Below, in pieces: positions 48,011 through 60,488 of a stretch of DNA of 64,000 nt (the first letter of the stretch is position 1; each line of letters starts with the position of its first letter). Source of the DNA: Otis tarda (taxonomy: Eukaryota > Chordata > Aves > Otidiformes > Otididae); NCBI GenBank assembly GCA_026413225.1, contig CM048552.1, forward strand, positions 185,972,053 through 186,036,052, written 5' to 3'. The position numbers and the translations under genes were made by a program. The notes under the pieces were generated by a model. That model saw only the letters and a list, made by a program, of their open reading frames with translations. It had not been told where the DNA came from and did not search any database.

Positions 48011-48535
48011 AGAATCATAGAATCATAGAATGGTTAGAGTTGGAAGGGACCTTCAAAGGTCATCTAGTCCAACCCCCCTGCAAGAGCAGGGACATCCCTG
48101 ACTAGATCAGGTTGCTCAGAGCCTCATCCAGCCTGGCCTTGAACACTTCCAGGGATGGGGCATCCACCACCTCTCTGGGCAACCTGTTCCAGTGCTCTAC
48201 AACTCTCATTGTAAAAAATTTTTTTCTAATATCTAATCTAAACCTACCTCCTTCTAATTTAAACCCATTACCCCTTGTCCTATCACAACAGGCCCTACTG
48301 AACAGTTTCTCCCCATCTTTCCTGTAGGCCCCCTTGAGGTATTGGAAGACCGCTATCAGGTCTCCCCGGAGCCTCCTCTTCTCCAGGCTGAACAGCCCCA
48401 ACTCTCTCAGCCTGTCCTCATAGGAGAGGTGCTCCAGCCCTCTGATCATCTTGGTGGCCCTCCTCTGGACCCTTTCCAACTGGTCCATGTCCTTCTTGTG
48501 TTGGGGGCTCCAGAACTGGACGCAGTATGTGAATC
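48011..48535 (-). mobile_element. Young CR1 LINE fragment with intact ORF2 C-terminus
   Basis: The minus-strand 3' end carries two to three terminal octamers (AGAATCATAGAATCATAGAAT from 48011). The last 128 codons of ORF2 are uninterrupted (48488 down to 48102). They run from [20 protein letters not shown] through [20 protein letters not shown] and [14 protein letters not shown] and end ALSNLI. The frame also extends upstream toward 'tactgcgtccag' before the 5' truncation at about 48535. This is the best-preserved CR1 in the window, so it is probably the most recent CR1 insertion here. Confidence 0.96.
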
Positions 48536-48811
48536 CTAGCTGTGCCTAAGATTTCTTATGCTGAAGCAAAGGAAGCTTTCATTTTAAAATACTGTGTTAG
48601 CTTTACTGCAATTTGCCATATCAAACAGAAAAGAGCCTCTATTGCCCGTTTGCAAACTCTTGACATAGTGAAATTGTGCTTTCAGCTTTTGGCTAATTTT
48701 AGCACCTTACTTTTGCAAATTCAGTTCTAGTGTGTTTCGGCAGTACAGGTGCTGGATCTGTGCACTAGAGAGATGAAAAACAGAAACCAGAAAAATCCCT
48801 AAAGTGGGATC
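48536..48811. other. No feature seen upstream of the 85-codon frame
   Basis: Unique AT-rich DNA. Possible acceptors (for example 'aaattcagttctag' near 48730) precede the open frame at 48812, but stops lie between them. Confidence 0.4.
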
Positions 48812-49069
48812 ATGCAGTTCCCACAGCTGGTTTGCTTACACGAGCAGATGTTTTCAGGATTGCCTGTCAACTGGAAGCCGAATTTTCTAGGGGTGTATCT
48901 GGAGGATATTGTACATAATGCTGCTGACCCTACAGAAGTATTTAAGCTTTGCAGAGATGCAAGCAGAGGATACTTAGACCTAGGAAGTTGGCTTGACAAA
49001 AGAGAATGGCACCTGCTATACAGATATATGGAAACTATTGCCTACAGAGGTTATAGTGACCATGCTTGA
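48812..49069 (+). CDS. 85-codon open frame, protein-like, unknown function
   Basis: The frame runs from ATG (A at -3) to TGA, with an in-frame TAA 12 bp upstream of the ATG, so it can only start here or at an acceptor just inside. The peptide is rich in Trp, Tyr, Leu and charged residues and is not repetitive. Examples are LPVNWKPNFLGVYLEDIV, DPTEVFKLCRDASRGYLD and LDKREWHLLYRYMETIAY, and it ends YSDHA. It has no signal peptide or membrane segment. It reads like one folded helical exon, either a small gene or the last exon of a larger one. It lies in unique DNA between a CR1 and a solo LTR. I do not recognise the family. It could also be an old captured sequence or chance. Confidence 0.35.
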   Translation: MQFPQLVCLHEQMFSGLPVNWKPNFLGVYLEDIVHNAADPTEVFKLCRDASRGYLDLGSWLDKREWHLLYRYMETIAYRGYSDHA

Positions 49070-49577
49070 TTATTTTAAAAGAAAGTAAGACATGATGCTA
49101 TTGTTAAATTAGACCATTCAGGTTATTTGCTGAAATTGCCTTTGATTAGTGGTGAAATGAAAGGTTTAAATTATAATGTAATGATGCTAATACAATATAA
49201 GTGCTGATAAAAATTTGCTACAAGTAATTTAGCTAGCTCATAGGAATTATACTTACTATCCTACTGAATGCACTGGAGAGATGCCTAGGAAATTAAAGTG
49301 CAGAGCAGAGCAAATGAAGGCATATTAAAGGTGTTCTTTTAAGCTTTCCTCAGAGTGATGTTTTTTGGAGACTGCATCATGTAGTTCTATGAAGTCATAT
49401 TAAGATCCAAAAGGTAAATGCCTTGATTTTAAAGCATATTAACTTTATCTTGTTTCCTCTTTACACAAGTCTGTGACTTTCTGTAATAACTTAAGCATCA
49501 CAAAATAACCTGACATCTCCTCAGATGTGATGGGCTGCAGTCCCACTCCTGTCCTGTGAGTGGGTACTAGTGATTAT
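49070..49577. other. No gene seen
   Basis: AT-rich DNA between the open frame and the LTR target site. No AATAAA cluster or splice structure is clear enough to tie it to the 85-codon frame. Confidence 0.4.
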
Positions 49578-50188
49578 AGCAATGTTCTGATTTTGGCTGG
49601 GATAGAGTTAATTTTCTTCCTAGTAGCTGCTATAGTGCTGTGTTTTGGATTTAGTATGAGAATAATGTTGATAACACAATTAATGTTTTAGTTGTTGCTG
49701 AGCAGTGCTCACACAAAGTGAAGGACTTTTCAGCTTCTCACATCCTACTGACAGGAAGGCTGGAGGTACACAAGAAGCTGGGAGGGGACACAGCTCAGGA
49801 CAGCTGACCCAAACTGGCCAAAGGGATATTCCATACCATATGACGTCATGTTCAGCATACAAACTGGGGTGAGTTGGCTGGGGGGTGGTCATAGCTGCTT
49901 GGGGACTGGCTGGGTGTTGGTCGGTGAGTGGTGAGCAGTTGCATCCCTTGTTTTTCTTGGGTTTTGTTTCTCTCTCTTTTTGTTGTTTTCCTTTTCATTA
50001 CTGTTATTACTATTACTATTATTATTACTATTAAATAATTAAACCATTCTCAACCCATGAATTTTCTTACTTTTACCCTTCTGATTCTCTCTCCCATCTC
50101 ACCGGGGTAGGGGGGTGAGGAGGGGTGGGGGTGAATGAGTGACTGCGTGGTGCTTAGTTACTGACTGGGGTTAAACCATGACAAGCAA
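49578..50188 (+). mobile_element. Solo LTR (601 bp) with 5-bp target duplication (AGCAA)
   Basis: The LTR spans 49583-50183 on the plus strand. It begins TGTTCTGATTTTGGC and ends AACCATGACA, with AGCAA duplicated at 49578-49582 and 50184-50188. It contains a perfect CRE (TGACGTCA, 49841-49848), a (TTA/CTA)n run (about 49997-50033) and a G-rich U5. Its start shares 'gagttaattttcttcctag' with the reverse complement of the LTR at 16440. The two LTRs are related but differ in length and in U5. The 5-bp duplication is ERVL-like. No internal sequence remains. Confidence 0.93.
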
Positions 50189-53100
50189 CTAAGAAAAATT
50201 ATATTTCTTAGCACTGAGAAATGCAAAAGATCAATTTTCTGGTCAGAGGCATCCTCCAGCTGACTGGAGATCATTTACACTGGTAAGAGCCTTCTTCACC
50301 TCAGCAGGATGCCACACGCACCACTCATCATGGTGTTCCAACAGACTTTGGAGAGGACCTCTGGGTTTTCTGGATCTCTCCTTCAACCTGCTTGGCCAGT
50401 GATGTTCTCATTGTAGGGAGATTGGTCTAACGTATGAGAGATTTCTGTGGCAGCAATGCTTGCCTGATGCATATGAGGGTCTCATTGTGGAAAAGCACAA
50501 GATCTGTGTGAAAAAAGCTGTGAGATTTCATCTGGATTGGAAATCTGCTGACAGCCTGCTGTGTGTTTTGCCTCCTGTCTATCAGCCAGGCAAAGCATTG
50601 TTAAAACCAGTCTAGCATGTGGAAAGCAAGAGCAGGGAGTTCTGTGCTAAAAAAAAACACAACCTTAACCTGGGAATTCAGTATCAGCCTTTTTGCTAGC
50701 ATAGTACGGCATGACGCCATGGAAAAGGGACGGCCACTGAAGATGTCACCAGACTACACAGTGCTTTACCATGGGAACCACTTCATCTGCTTGGGGATAT
50801 GGTTTTTATGGTGACACAGCACAGATTCAAAACGTGATGGTGCCACGCAGGCCGACATTTTTGCCAGTGTCCTCACTTTGGAGTGGTTTCTGCTTTGCAG
50901 CCATGAAAGCATGTTAGCTGAGCTTATAAAATGCCTGGGTACAGGGGAGGAGACTTCCTTCCATTCACCAAATTCACTAATTGTATAAACCGTACCTACA
51001 CTTAATCCCCTCGTGGCATGGGAATTTGACAAATTTCATATCCTAAAATTAGCCATAACAAAGCTTCATCTTCCTGGTTCTGTGAAGAATCAAGCAGAGC
51101 TAATTGTGGCATAGGCAGCAAGTCCTACTGCAGCTAACTAGGGGTAGAAAAAGTACATTTTCATTGTGTCATTCTTTTTAATGAGAAGTAAAATAAGAGT
51201 TGATGGAGGAGATCCTGGGCAAGAGAAAGCTTTATTATGTATAAAACCTCCTCTACTTTTCCCCCAGCCTATTATGTGAAAAATGAGTCATATTTTTGAC
51301 AGTAATGGATAAGAAAAGTTGTGGCTGAGGGACTGTGACTACAAAGGGAGGCAGATGGACGAGTGTTGGAACATGCTGAACAAACAGCTTACTTCATTTT
51401 GTTTATTCTCTTCTAAAGCGCTCAGTTGCTGGGTTTGGGGAATGTTACATAAAACTAAAACCATTGTGCTAATTCTTTTCTGGTGGCATGCTCCAAGTTT
51501 CAAGAGAATTACAGCTTTGGTCTTGTAGCAGCAACAACAGAGTGGAAGAAATGTCTCTGCCAGACAAAACTCAATTAAATCATATATTTCCCTTTATTTT
51601 CTTTCTGCAGAAAAAAAAAGACCAGTTAGCCTTTGTCCAGCTTGTCCTCATTGCTCTGAGGACTCTGAAAACAAAACATGAGGCAGTTTAATCAAGACGG
51701 AATGAGCTATCATCTCCCCGTTTTCCTGTAAAACCCCATGCGAGTTTGACTGGCAGTCATCCAGTTGCATGGCCAGCCCATGTCAGTCTGCTCAGACCTT
51801 TCCAGACTGGTCCCAAGCACTAGTTGTGCTGGTGAACAAGGTCATCTGGTGACAACCAGCCATAAGGATGGGTGCTGAGGTGCCCCTGGGCTTGCTGCTC
51901 AGACACGTGTTGGGTGACAGTGCACCATGGGCTTCCCTTGTCTTCTGCAAAGAAATACAGAGTTCAGACTTAAATGCTTAAGGTAGAGGGCAAAGATTGC
52001 ATTAATCAGCTCAATGTGGCAGCTTCCCTGTGCACAGCAGGGTGGGATGTGAGTGACAGACTCCCCTTAGCACACAACGATCCCTGTCCTCTAACAGTGG
52101 AGGAACCCACTGCTGCAGAACTTCCCCCTCCCTCGCCCACCCTTGGCACCACTGCATCCAGCCCCGCTCAGTCTTGTATTCAGTATATGCCAGTGAAGAG
52201 GATTTCAATAAGTCATGTCACAAAAGCATGTTGTCTGTGGCAAAGATCAGCTTAAATTAGTTCTATTTTTTATCTGGGGGGAGACTGGTTGCAAACTAGT
52301 CACAAAAGAAACATGTAATCCAAGCGATTTTCAAAGCTGGAAGTTTCATTTATAAGTGGACATTTTTCACAATGAATTTATGACCTGTCGTAGACACGTA
52401 GGTATTTTCCTAAAATTCTGAGTTAAAAAACTAGGACAAAAGGTCATGTTATTATCTTCTTCAAAAATCACATATATAGACTATTTTTCTATGGTATTTT
52501 AAACCGCAGTTTAAAAAGTATCAAAAAGCACACAATACCCTAAACCATTTCCCAAAGCCAATAGAAAAGAAAATGTGGCCACTGAAATCTAACTCCACCT
52601 CAGTTTTATCTGAAGAAACATTGTTAAAATCCAGACTGAGGACAAGAATTTAAACTTTTTTTTTTGTGTGTCAGCTGCATCCTGTGCCTGGAGGAAGAAC
52701 TTCCCACGTGCTCCGGTGAGAGGGGCCTCCAGCAGATGAAAGTGATCAGACTCGAATAAAAGGAGCGGAGGTCTTGTGTCCCATACTTATTCTCATGGCT
52801 CCCCAAATTCTGGCCAAGACAATTCAGCCTTGATGCTCAAGTTCAAACCTTTTTGTCAAGCATGTGTATGTACATATGCATTTATCTTACAAATACACAA
52901 GCACACAAATGGATTCTCCGTAAGCGCTTGCATCTGAATGCGCTTCTGTGAGTGCGTACATATAAACGCATATATGCCACTGCACATATACCTGTTGTAT
53001 GTGTACACACACACACAAGCTCCCACATACAGAGAGAGCATGAAATAGCACTGGAAGTGCACTGGATGAGAAAGAAAAGGGACTACAGCGAAAAAAAGAG

Positions 53101-55139
53101 ACTTGCATGAGGATGCTGGGGTTGGGGAATGGAGGGGCAGCAAGGCATGTTGTTGTCTGTGGGAATTTTTTTTCTAAGTACTAGCAATGGTTACATTGAC
53201 ATGGGATTGGATTTGGTGGTAGATGGAGTTTGTGTGTAAGGACTTACAGGTTGTATCCCTACAGTGGTGTTTAGCCATGGGACATAAGATGCCTAAATCT
53301 GGTCATTCCGATTTTAGAACATTGTTGTTGGTTTTTATCCAGCTGTCAGGTTAGGGATATTGTAAAAGAGTCAACAAAAAGAGAAGAAAGGAAGCTTCTT
53401 TTGCTTTGAGTTTCTATATTCGTATGAAGGGAGAGTTCAGCAGAATAACACAGGATCCGCAGAACATTTAATATGGGATAAACACAGACCAAACCACAGA
53501 GCCATGTGCATGGGGAACTGTGGAATATATACAAATTACAAGTCTTTAAGACACCATATCTTAAGATAGAGATAACTAGATTCGTTGCCAAATCCTTAAA
53601 ATTCTGCACTTCACTATCCCATCAGTTTGCAATCCTGTGATGTCTGACACACAAACCAAAAATAATAGAGGTTGCGATTGCAGACTGTGCAATTATTCAA
53701 AGTGCATAAAGCAAGCAAAAAGTCACTTCAGCAGCATGGTGGTTAGTAGGTAAAGAAATGACTGTAGAAGTAGAGTGAGAGACATTTTGAAAGGCACACT
53801 ATGCAGAGAAGGTAGACTATACCTGGCACGCTGACAACCTTGCGCATGTTAGATCTGCTTTTAGCTAGTTGAAGAGAAAAAAAAGGATTTTTTTTTTCCA
53901 GTCACAGCTTCCGACGCTGTCTTATTTAGGTTTTAATTCAAAAAGGCACTGCTCTTTCCAATGACTTCAATGGGCTTTAGATTAAGACATTAGGATGTGA
54001 TTGGTGTTTTGTCCTATTCCGGTTCAGTCTTTTCAGAGTTCAGGATTGGATCAATTATTCTCCCATAAGAACATTAATGCTTTCAGCTGCCATCGGCTCC
54101 ACAGCTTTTGGAAACAATCAGTTCTTCCCAAGGCCCATAGGCACCTCTGGAGGGGCTGGCAAAAGACATTTCCGGTTCTAGTACTTCATACTTTAAAAAA
54201 CAGTTTATTTTACAAAAAGACAACATGAGATATCTTTTCCCATTGCAGCTATGTATTAACTTTCCTCTGCCCTCAACAGTATATTAGTGAGGAACAGCAA
54301 ACAATTAAGAAAGGACCACAGGCAATTAAAAAAAGATGTCATTACTAATGTTGCAAAAGAAACAGCTTGAAAAACTTCTGTGCTTTTCCATTCTGAATAA
54401 TTCCTCTTAAAATTGCCCTTGTTTCTTCCCCCTTCTTCATGCAGCCATCACTTTCATTTTCCCATCTATCCAGCCTCATGGCTGACAGCACAAGAACTGC
54501 TAACATTGGATGCTGTTTTTTTTCCTAAATTGCACAGAAAACGAATGTAGGCTTTGTAATTTTAGTCTCTGGAAATAGATATGTGTTAGTAGGCTAAGCT
54601 GCTGGGTTGAAAACACGCAGCGCTAAAATCTTCAATGGAGGTAAATCCTTCTGTTTGTTTGACAGATCCATTTTTACCAAAAATCTCTTGGCATGAAAAA
54701 AGTGAAACTCTGCCACTGGAAGTTCGTGCCTGTAGACAGCAAAGCGCTGTCTGAGTGACTGGAAAAATATTCAGACTCCTTCTTCTGGGTTGCCTGGGAC
54801 ACTTGATGTCTCACCCCAGCTCCCCTGGGAGCGTGCTCCCCTCCCACGCACAGTCCCCATGGCCGTGGCGCGGCCAAGCCATCCGAGCTGGCATGCGAAT
54901 GCATCCATGAGCTTGCAGAAGTCTCTTGGGCCGTGGACGTGCATCTGTGACAGTGTGCTTCCCCTCCTCCTTGCCCCCACCTGACCTTTTTCCTGTAACG
55001 CTACTCAAGCAATAACCATCAGTGGCGGTCATGATGGATGCGTCTGGTCGTGATGGCTGCATCTGGCTGAAAGTGGATTTGGGGGAGACAGATAACCACA
55101 CAATAGCCAAAAGCTAATTTATGGTGATGCGCCCACCTA
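50189..55139. other. No gene seen
   Basis: Intergenic or intronic DNA. It has alternating purine-pyrimidine stretches at 52860-53035, including (CA)n near 53007-53016. Chance frames reach about 99 codons. The 54.7-55.1 kb stretch is GC-richer with overlapping frames on both strands, none with a recognisable domain. Confidence 0.4.
52860..53035. repeat. TG/CA and TA-rich degenerate simple repeat
   Basis: Repeated 'tgtatgtacatatg', 'catatatgccactgcacata' and 'gtgtacacacacacacaa' stretches form a decayed microsatellite prone to Z-DNA-like alternation. Confidence 0.75.
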
Positions 55140-55740
55140 ACCACTGTGCTGGTCAATGTACCACCCAAGCCAAATTTGGAAGAAACTAACATCTGCAGTC
55201 GGTATGCAAATATGACTATCGGTCAATTATCTTACTCCATAAATAGTGGACAGCCCAAGAGCACTTTGAGCTCTCCTGCATGGCAGTGGGCTGCACGTCG
55301 GGATGTCCCCTTGGGTAGGGATGCTTCTCAAGGTTACTCCTTGAGGCTGAGAGGATCCTTATTGTGTCAGATACTCAATAAGTGAATTGGGAATAAAAGG
55401 GCTGAAACTTTGTAACCTTAGCTAAGTGATATAAAGGATTGATTGTGCATATGTAATCCTTCAGTGATAAATTTTTGGTCAAGCCTGGGACTAGGATTGG
55501 ATCCAGCCACACCTAGACTCCTCTCTGAGAAGCAAAGGGGTCCTTTCTGAACCTCATGACTCCAGAGGAGGATGTCCCTGACGGTTTTGTCTGACCCTGT
55601 CTTGTCCTCTATGCAGTAAATAATCTGGTGTACCTTGCCATCGAATCTTGTTAAATCACTGTTGCATTTACCACTTACTTTGTTAACTCATTGGTTTATA
55701 TCAATACAGTATATGGTTTCTTCTCTCTTACAAGTGAAGT
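55140..55740 (+). mobile_element. Possible old LTR (edges not defined)
   Basis: The block has LTR-like architecture: 'ccataaatagtgg' (TATA-like, near 55238), a GC-richer middle ('tgcacgtcgggatgtcccc'), then a tail with 'gcagtaaataatctgg' and 'actcattggtttatatcaat'. I could not find a terminal TG…CA pair with a matching 5-bp duplication. It may therefore be a truncated LTR, or unique DNA that merely looks like one. Confidence 0.35.
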
Positions 55741-58700
55741 GCATCGCTCCATCCACAACAGCATCAAGACCCTAGTGGGTTTCGGGCAGCTCTTGGTCCC
55801 CTCCGCTCTGGTGCAAAGCAGACGACAGTCTGCCCCCTGAGACTGCAACAACAGAGGGATGCACCAGACAGCGGAGCATCCTCACACAGAAGCCCTCCTG
55901 ACTTTAGGGTGACACTGTACAGCTGTGGCCAGAGACGTGGCCCTATCGAGCACGTGACAGCATGAAGTCTATTTGGGATGTCCATACTGCTGAGCAAGGT
56001 GCGCTATACAGGGAGTGTTGGAGACACTCCTTGACTGGCACTCCCACCAGGTAACACACAGCCCACAAGAACACTTGAACTACCTTATAGGAAATGCTGA
56101 ACAGGGGAAGGAGAGTCTAAATTTTTGCTTCTGCCTGGCCTGGAGTTCTTATTTCAGATCTGAAGTTCAGCTCCTTCATGCAATGGAGATTTGGAAGCTG
56201 CAGTGGTGGCTTTGCTCGCCTCTATGGGCTAGAGGGAGTGGAGCCCTTCTTTGTGGGCAGTGTCCCTGCACAGGGGGTTTGTGAGGAAGGGGAAGGAAAA
56301 GGATGAGTCACCCCCCGTCTGCTTTTCTGTCTTGAAACTGGGCTGTCCATAGACAGAAATGCAAAAGGGAACAGAGAGTGAGGCAGGATGGAGAGCAGTT
56401 GCAGCCCAGAGGAGTGGTTTGCACTCTGCTGCATCCTGGACCATCTACACGTTTTATGGGACTAATTCAGAAATAATCTAGGCTGTTAACTGTTGAATGT
56501 GTGATATGCGTGCAATGTCTTGTGATGAAAGTCTTTGATCCTTCATGACATTCTGAGATGTCTTCTTTGGAATTACTGAAGTTTTTATTAGTACGAAATG
56601 GAATAAACTCCCCTCGGAAGCTGAGTCATCCAGTGACAGTTTCTAAAAAATCACAAGCAGTCACTCCAGATCTAGCTTATCAGGTGCAGGGTGAGTTGGC
56701 AGCCAACCCTATTTATTCAAAGCCAGGCTAAAAGCAAACTGCAGAATTACTTTATAAAAGCAAGGAAACAGTATTCTCCAGATAGCAGGGTGTTTAAGAA
56801 GGTGAATGTGGGAAATTATCTTGGCAACGAAGATAAGCATATCATATGGTGAAAGAGATGTTCTCAAAACACATTCAGGAAAATAAAATGTGGTCAATGT
56901 CTAACTTTTCCGCATGTTTCAGTCTCTAACTTTGTGTATCTGAGAACAGCCTGCCTATCAGTCCCAGAATGATTATTGCAGCATGCCATGTGATGGAGAT
57001 GTCATCAGACTGCTACTGCAGTGCCTAAATTAGTTCATGACCGTTGCAGATAAGATGCACTCCCAGTTACTGGGGCATCTCCTGAGGCCATAGCTGTCCT
57101 CTGGCCATGGCCTCTCTGGCTGAAGAGGCTGCACCGCACATTGCTCCCTGCCACACATCATGGCTTCCTCCCTAAAGGCTCATCTGCCCACCAAGCTGCT
57201 CATGGGGTCATTTTTGCCCTGCTTCAGTCTGCATGGGCTGGGTGAGCAGAGACCTCCTGTTTCAGATGTCTATGATGCCTTAATGAGCGAATGGGGTTAG
57301 GGACGTGCACACGAGCTGCTCTGCAGGCAAACCTTGGCAGACAGGGAAACTGCTGGGACGGTAACCAAAGCAGCCAGAGCAACCAGAGCTGGAAAAGGAC
57401 ACCCATTCACAGGCTTAGGTGCCACGAGAGCTGGTAATGTCTAAATTAGGCACCATCTAATCTAATCTGGTCTCTCTTCTGAGACCATCCCATCTAATTA
57501 GGTGGTCCTAATTAGACCAGCACACTGCACCTTGAAAAATCACTTGATGTGGATCTGTGTATCAGGGAGCTTTTTAAGCTTACTTTCGACTGTCAATGGA
57601 AATGGAGGCAAATGTTAAAAAATGCCACTCGTGAATATTTGTGCACACCACAGATGTGATTGTGTTAGATTGGTTTCTAGCTAAGCTGGTTTTCTATGTC
57701 CTTTTTAGCCCCACGCTAAAAAGTTCACACTCATGGAGCTTCTTGCTAGCTGTACGTAGCTCCTTCCTAGGGACAGGGGTTTGTGAGCTGTGGTGACACG
57801 AGTTTTCGCAGCCACTGCACATTGCCACCTTGACCCTGCATGGGGTGCATACCCAGAGGACTATTTTGCCCATTCTCAAATCCACCTGTACAACCAGAGT
57901 GAGGAGCTCTTGTGATAAGTGAGAATCAGGCACAAGCAGTCAATGGAGGAGGGATTACAAATGTCATTATCCAAACCACTCTGAGGCATGGACAACTATA
58001 AATGAGGGTAGCAAGAAGGTTTTTTGGGAGACTCCCCACCCACTGAGCTGTGGTAAGTAGCCACGTGTGGACTCCTAACCTGCTGCTGGTGTGAAATACA
58101 GTACAGCAGCCAGAAAGCACTTGAATGTGTCCAGTCCACCTGGACTGACAGCACAGAAGAGGAATATCTACTTCACAACTGCAGTGAACTGGGAGCACCC
58201 CTCTGCGCAGTCAGTGTTGCTCCTCCAAGAAGTGGTAAAACGTTAAGAGGGAGTAAGGCATTCACTGCAGCCACTTGTTCATGACCTAACAGAGCTATAT
58301 ATTCCCTTCCTATCAAAATTTAAGGAAAATTAGTCTCTCAGCTCTGTAAATTCATGCTTGAACTATGAGCTGAATGAGATTACGCATCGATTCCTAGCAG
58401 CCTGCTTACAATTTTATTCTTCCTGTGATTTCTGGATAAAAAGTCTGGGAAGTAGCCCTGGTATGTGTCCTCTCCATAATTCCAAGAACTACATCTCTAA
58501 TGATCCCTGTGATGCTTATATAAGGATTTCTTCTGATATTTTGAGCAACTGTGGTTATTGAAAGCACATACGTAGAAGTGTGGGCCCAAATACAGAAATC
58601 CAGAAAGCTTCCCACGTAGCTGCAGAGCCTCTTTTATTGGGTGAAAATTATGAAACATTGCCATGTGATTGCTAGCACCCCTCCTTGAGCTGAGAACATT

Positions 58701-60488
58701 TCTCTTTTAAGAAGAAGTAAGATCTTTTAATCAGGATTTGCTTCCTTTTCCTACTATTGGTTGCTTTTCTGTGGCTTCTGCATAAATAGCACTTGGGTTT
58801 TGAGATAAGTTTTTCTGTTTCTCCGTTCCAGTAACAAAACTGAAAGTTGTAAGCAACAGCAAGCAGAAGAAATACTGAACACACCAGAAGGCACACGAGC
58901 TGAGGTAAGACAAGATTTGTCTGCTTTTTCTCATGTAGATAAAAAGGGTTGCAATAATTAAAATACAGCCTACTTATATTTCTTATTATTTGCAGTAAGC
59001 TTTTTATGTGCCAGAAGCTCTGATCATTGACTAAACTTCTCTATGACAAAGTTGGTCCTGTGAAATTTTTTTGGCAGAAAATGAGTGTATTTATGTAACT
59101 AGGAATGTTTGCCAGATGGAAGAAAACAATCAGGTTGTGGATCTGATTAAGTGAGTCTCATTTTTTAACTACATGATAAATACATATTTATTTTACGGCA
59201 AACTTTTAAAATAGTAGTTGTTAAGTGTTAGACACTTGATTTTTTTTTTCAATTATTGTGCACATAGAAAGGTTAATAAAATGCCATGCTTTGATGAATT
59301 CAGTGTTAATTCTAAATATTACATTCTGTTACATTTACTCTTGGTAACGCTGCTCCTGAAACACAAAGTGAATGCTAGAAAGAAAGCCAAGGGGAACTTT
59401 AAAAAAACATGACAACTTTTGTTTTGCTCAGAAGTGCGGTGGCAAATGCAAGTGATCTCCTATACAGCAGTGATATCATAACTGCTTTCCTATTTGGGTA
59501 AAGAACAGGAGGCTGTGGGTCTTGGGTCCTCTTCAGACAAAGGTTTGTTATGATAGATGCACAGAGAATCCCTTTTTCCTGGCATAAGAGGATCTATATA
59601 TTTATCACTTAACATAGCAAAGAACTATATTTTGAATGAACAGCCTGATTTTGTTTAACTTTGCATATGCAGAACACCTTATTAAAAATAGGTTCCTTGG
59701 TATTTCCTCATGTTATAGTGAACGGGGTGTTTCTGAGCAGCAAATCTGTGATCAGCAGTTTGAAAATAGAGAGTTTCACGTTTACACCTTTAGAGACAGT
59801 GGAGGTTTCATATTTACACCTTTAACAGCAGCATCCTCTCCACCACACCTTGTCAAAAACGAGCATGTCCTTCTGTCCAGGCATGGCATAGAAATCAATC
59901 CCACTGTCTGCTGAGATGCTAGATGACTTGATTGACTGTCCTTCGCTAGAACTGAGAGTAGCCCAGGGCTGCTGACTTGCTGCTTTCCTCGTAACAGCTT
60001 TTTGACATGCAGGGTGGAATCTCTGTATTAATATCACTACGGGCATGGGTCTCACTTCACCAACAGGAATTAGGGGTAACACAGTGAAGTCAACTGTGGT
60101 TGTTACACTGCTGGCAACTAGGAGCAAATTGTGACTGTAAGAAATGTGCTGGCAGCTCAGAACGATGTCCTTCTAGCCCGGTATTCAAATCTCTGATGGT
60201 GGCAATAAGTCAATCTGGTGAGAGACAACAGGGGAGCTTGATCACCTGTTGCTTTCCCCTTGCATTTCCCCAACATCCTGATTTCTATCTAGGGCTGCTG
60301 GAGACTACATCCCTACGCAGTCTTTTGTTTCTCATTTATTGTCCTTGAGTTTGTCCAATCCTGTTTTGACCTGGCTGAGCCACCCGCCCTCCCTGCCTGC
60401 TGTGGCAGAAGGCTCCCGGTCCTGCCTGCTCCTCGCTGCACTGAGGAGCACCCTCTTTTATCTGTTCAAAAGCAGATTCTTAACAACT
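55741..60488. other. No gene seen; contains a TAATTA palindrome
   Basis: Mixed-composition DNA with chance frames of up to about 101 codons and no recognised repeat family. Two adjacent perfect inverted repeats occur at 57469-57516. Confidence 0.4.
57493..57516. promoter_or_regulatory. Palindromic pair of TAATTA homeodomain-type sites
   Basis: TCTAATTAGG and CCTAATTAGA form a perfect 10-bp inverted repeat around TGGT. Each arm contains TAATTA, the core bound by many homeodomain proteins. A second inverted repeat (GGTCTC…GAGACC, 57469-57486) adjoins it. A regulatory role is inferred only from the motif. Confidence 0.35.
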
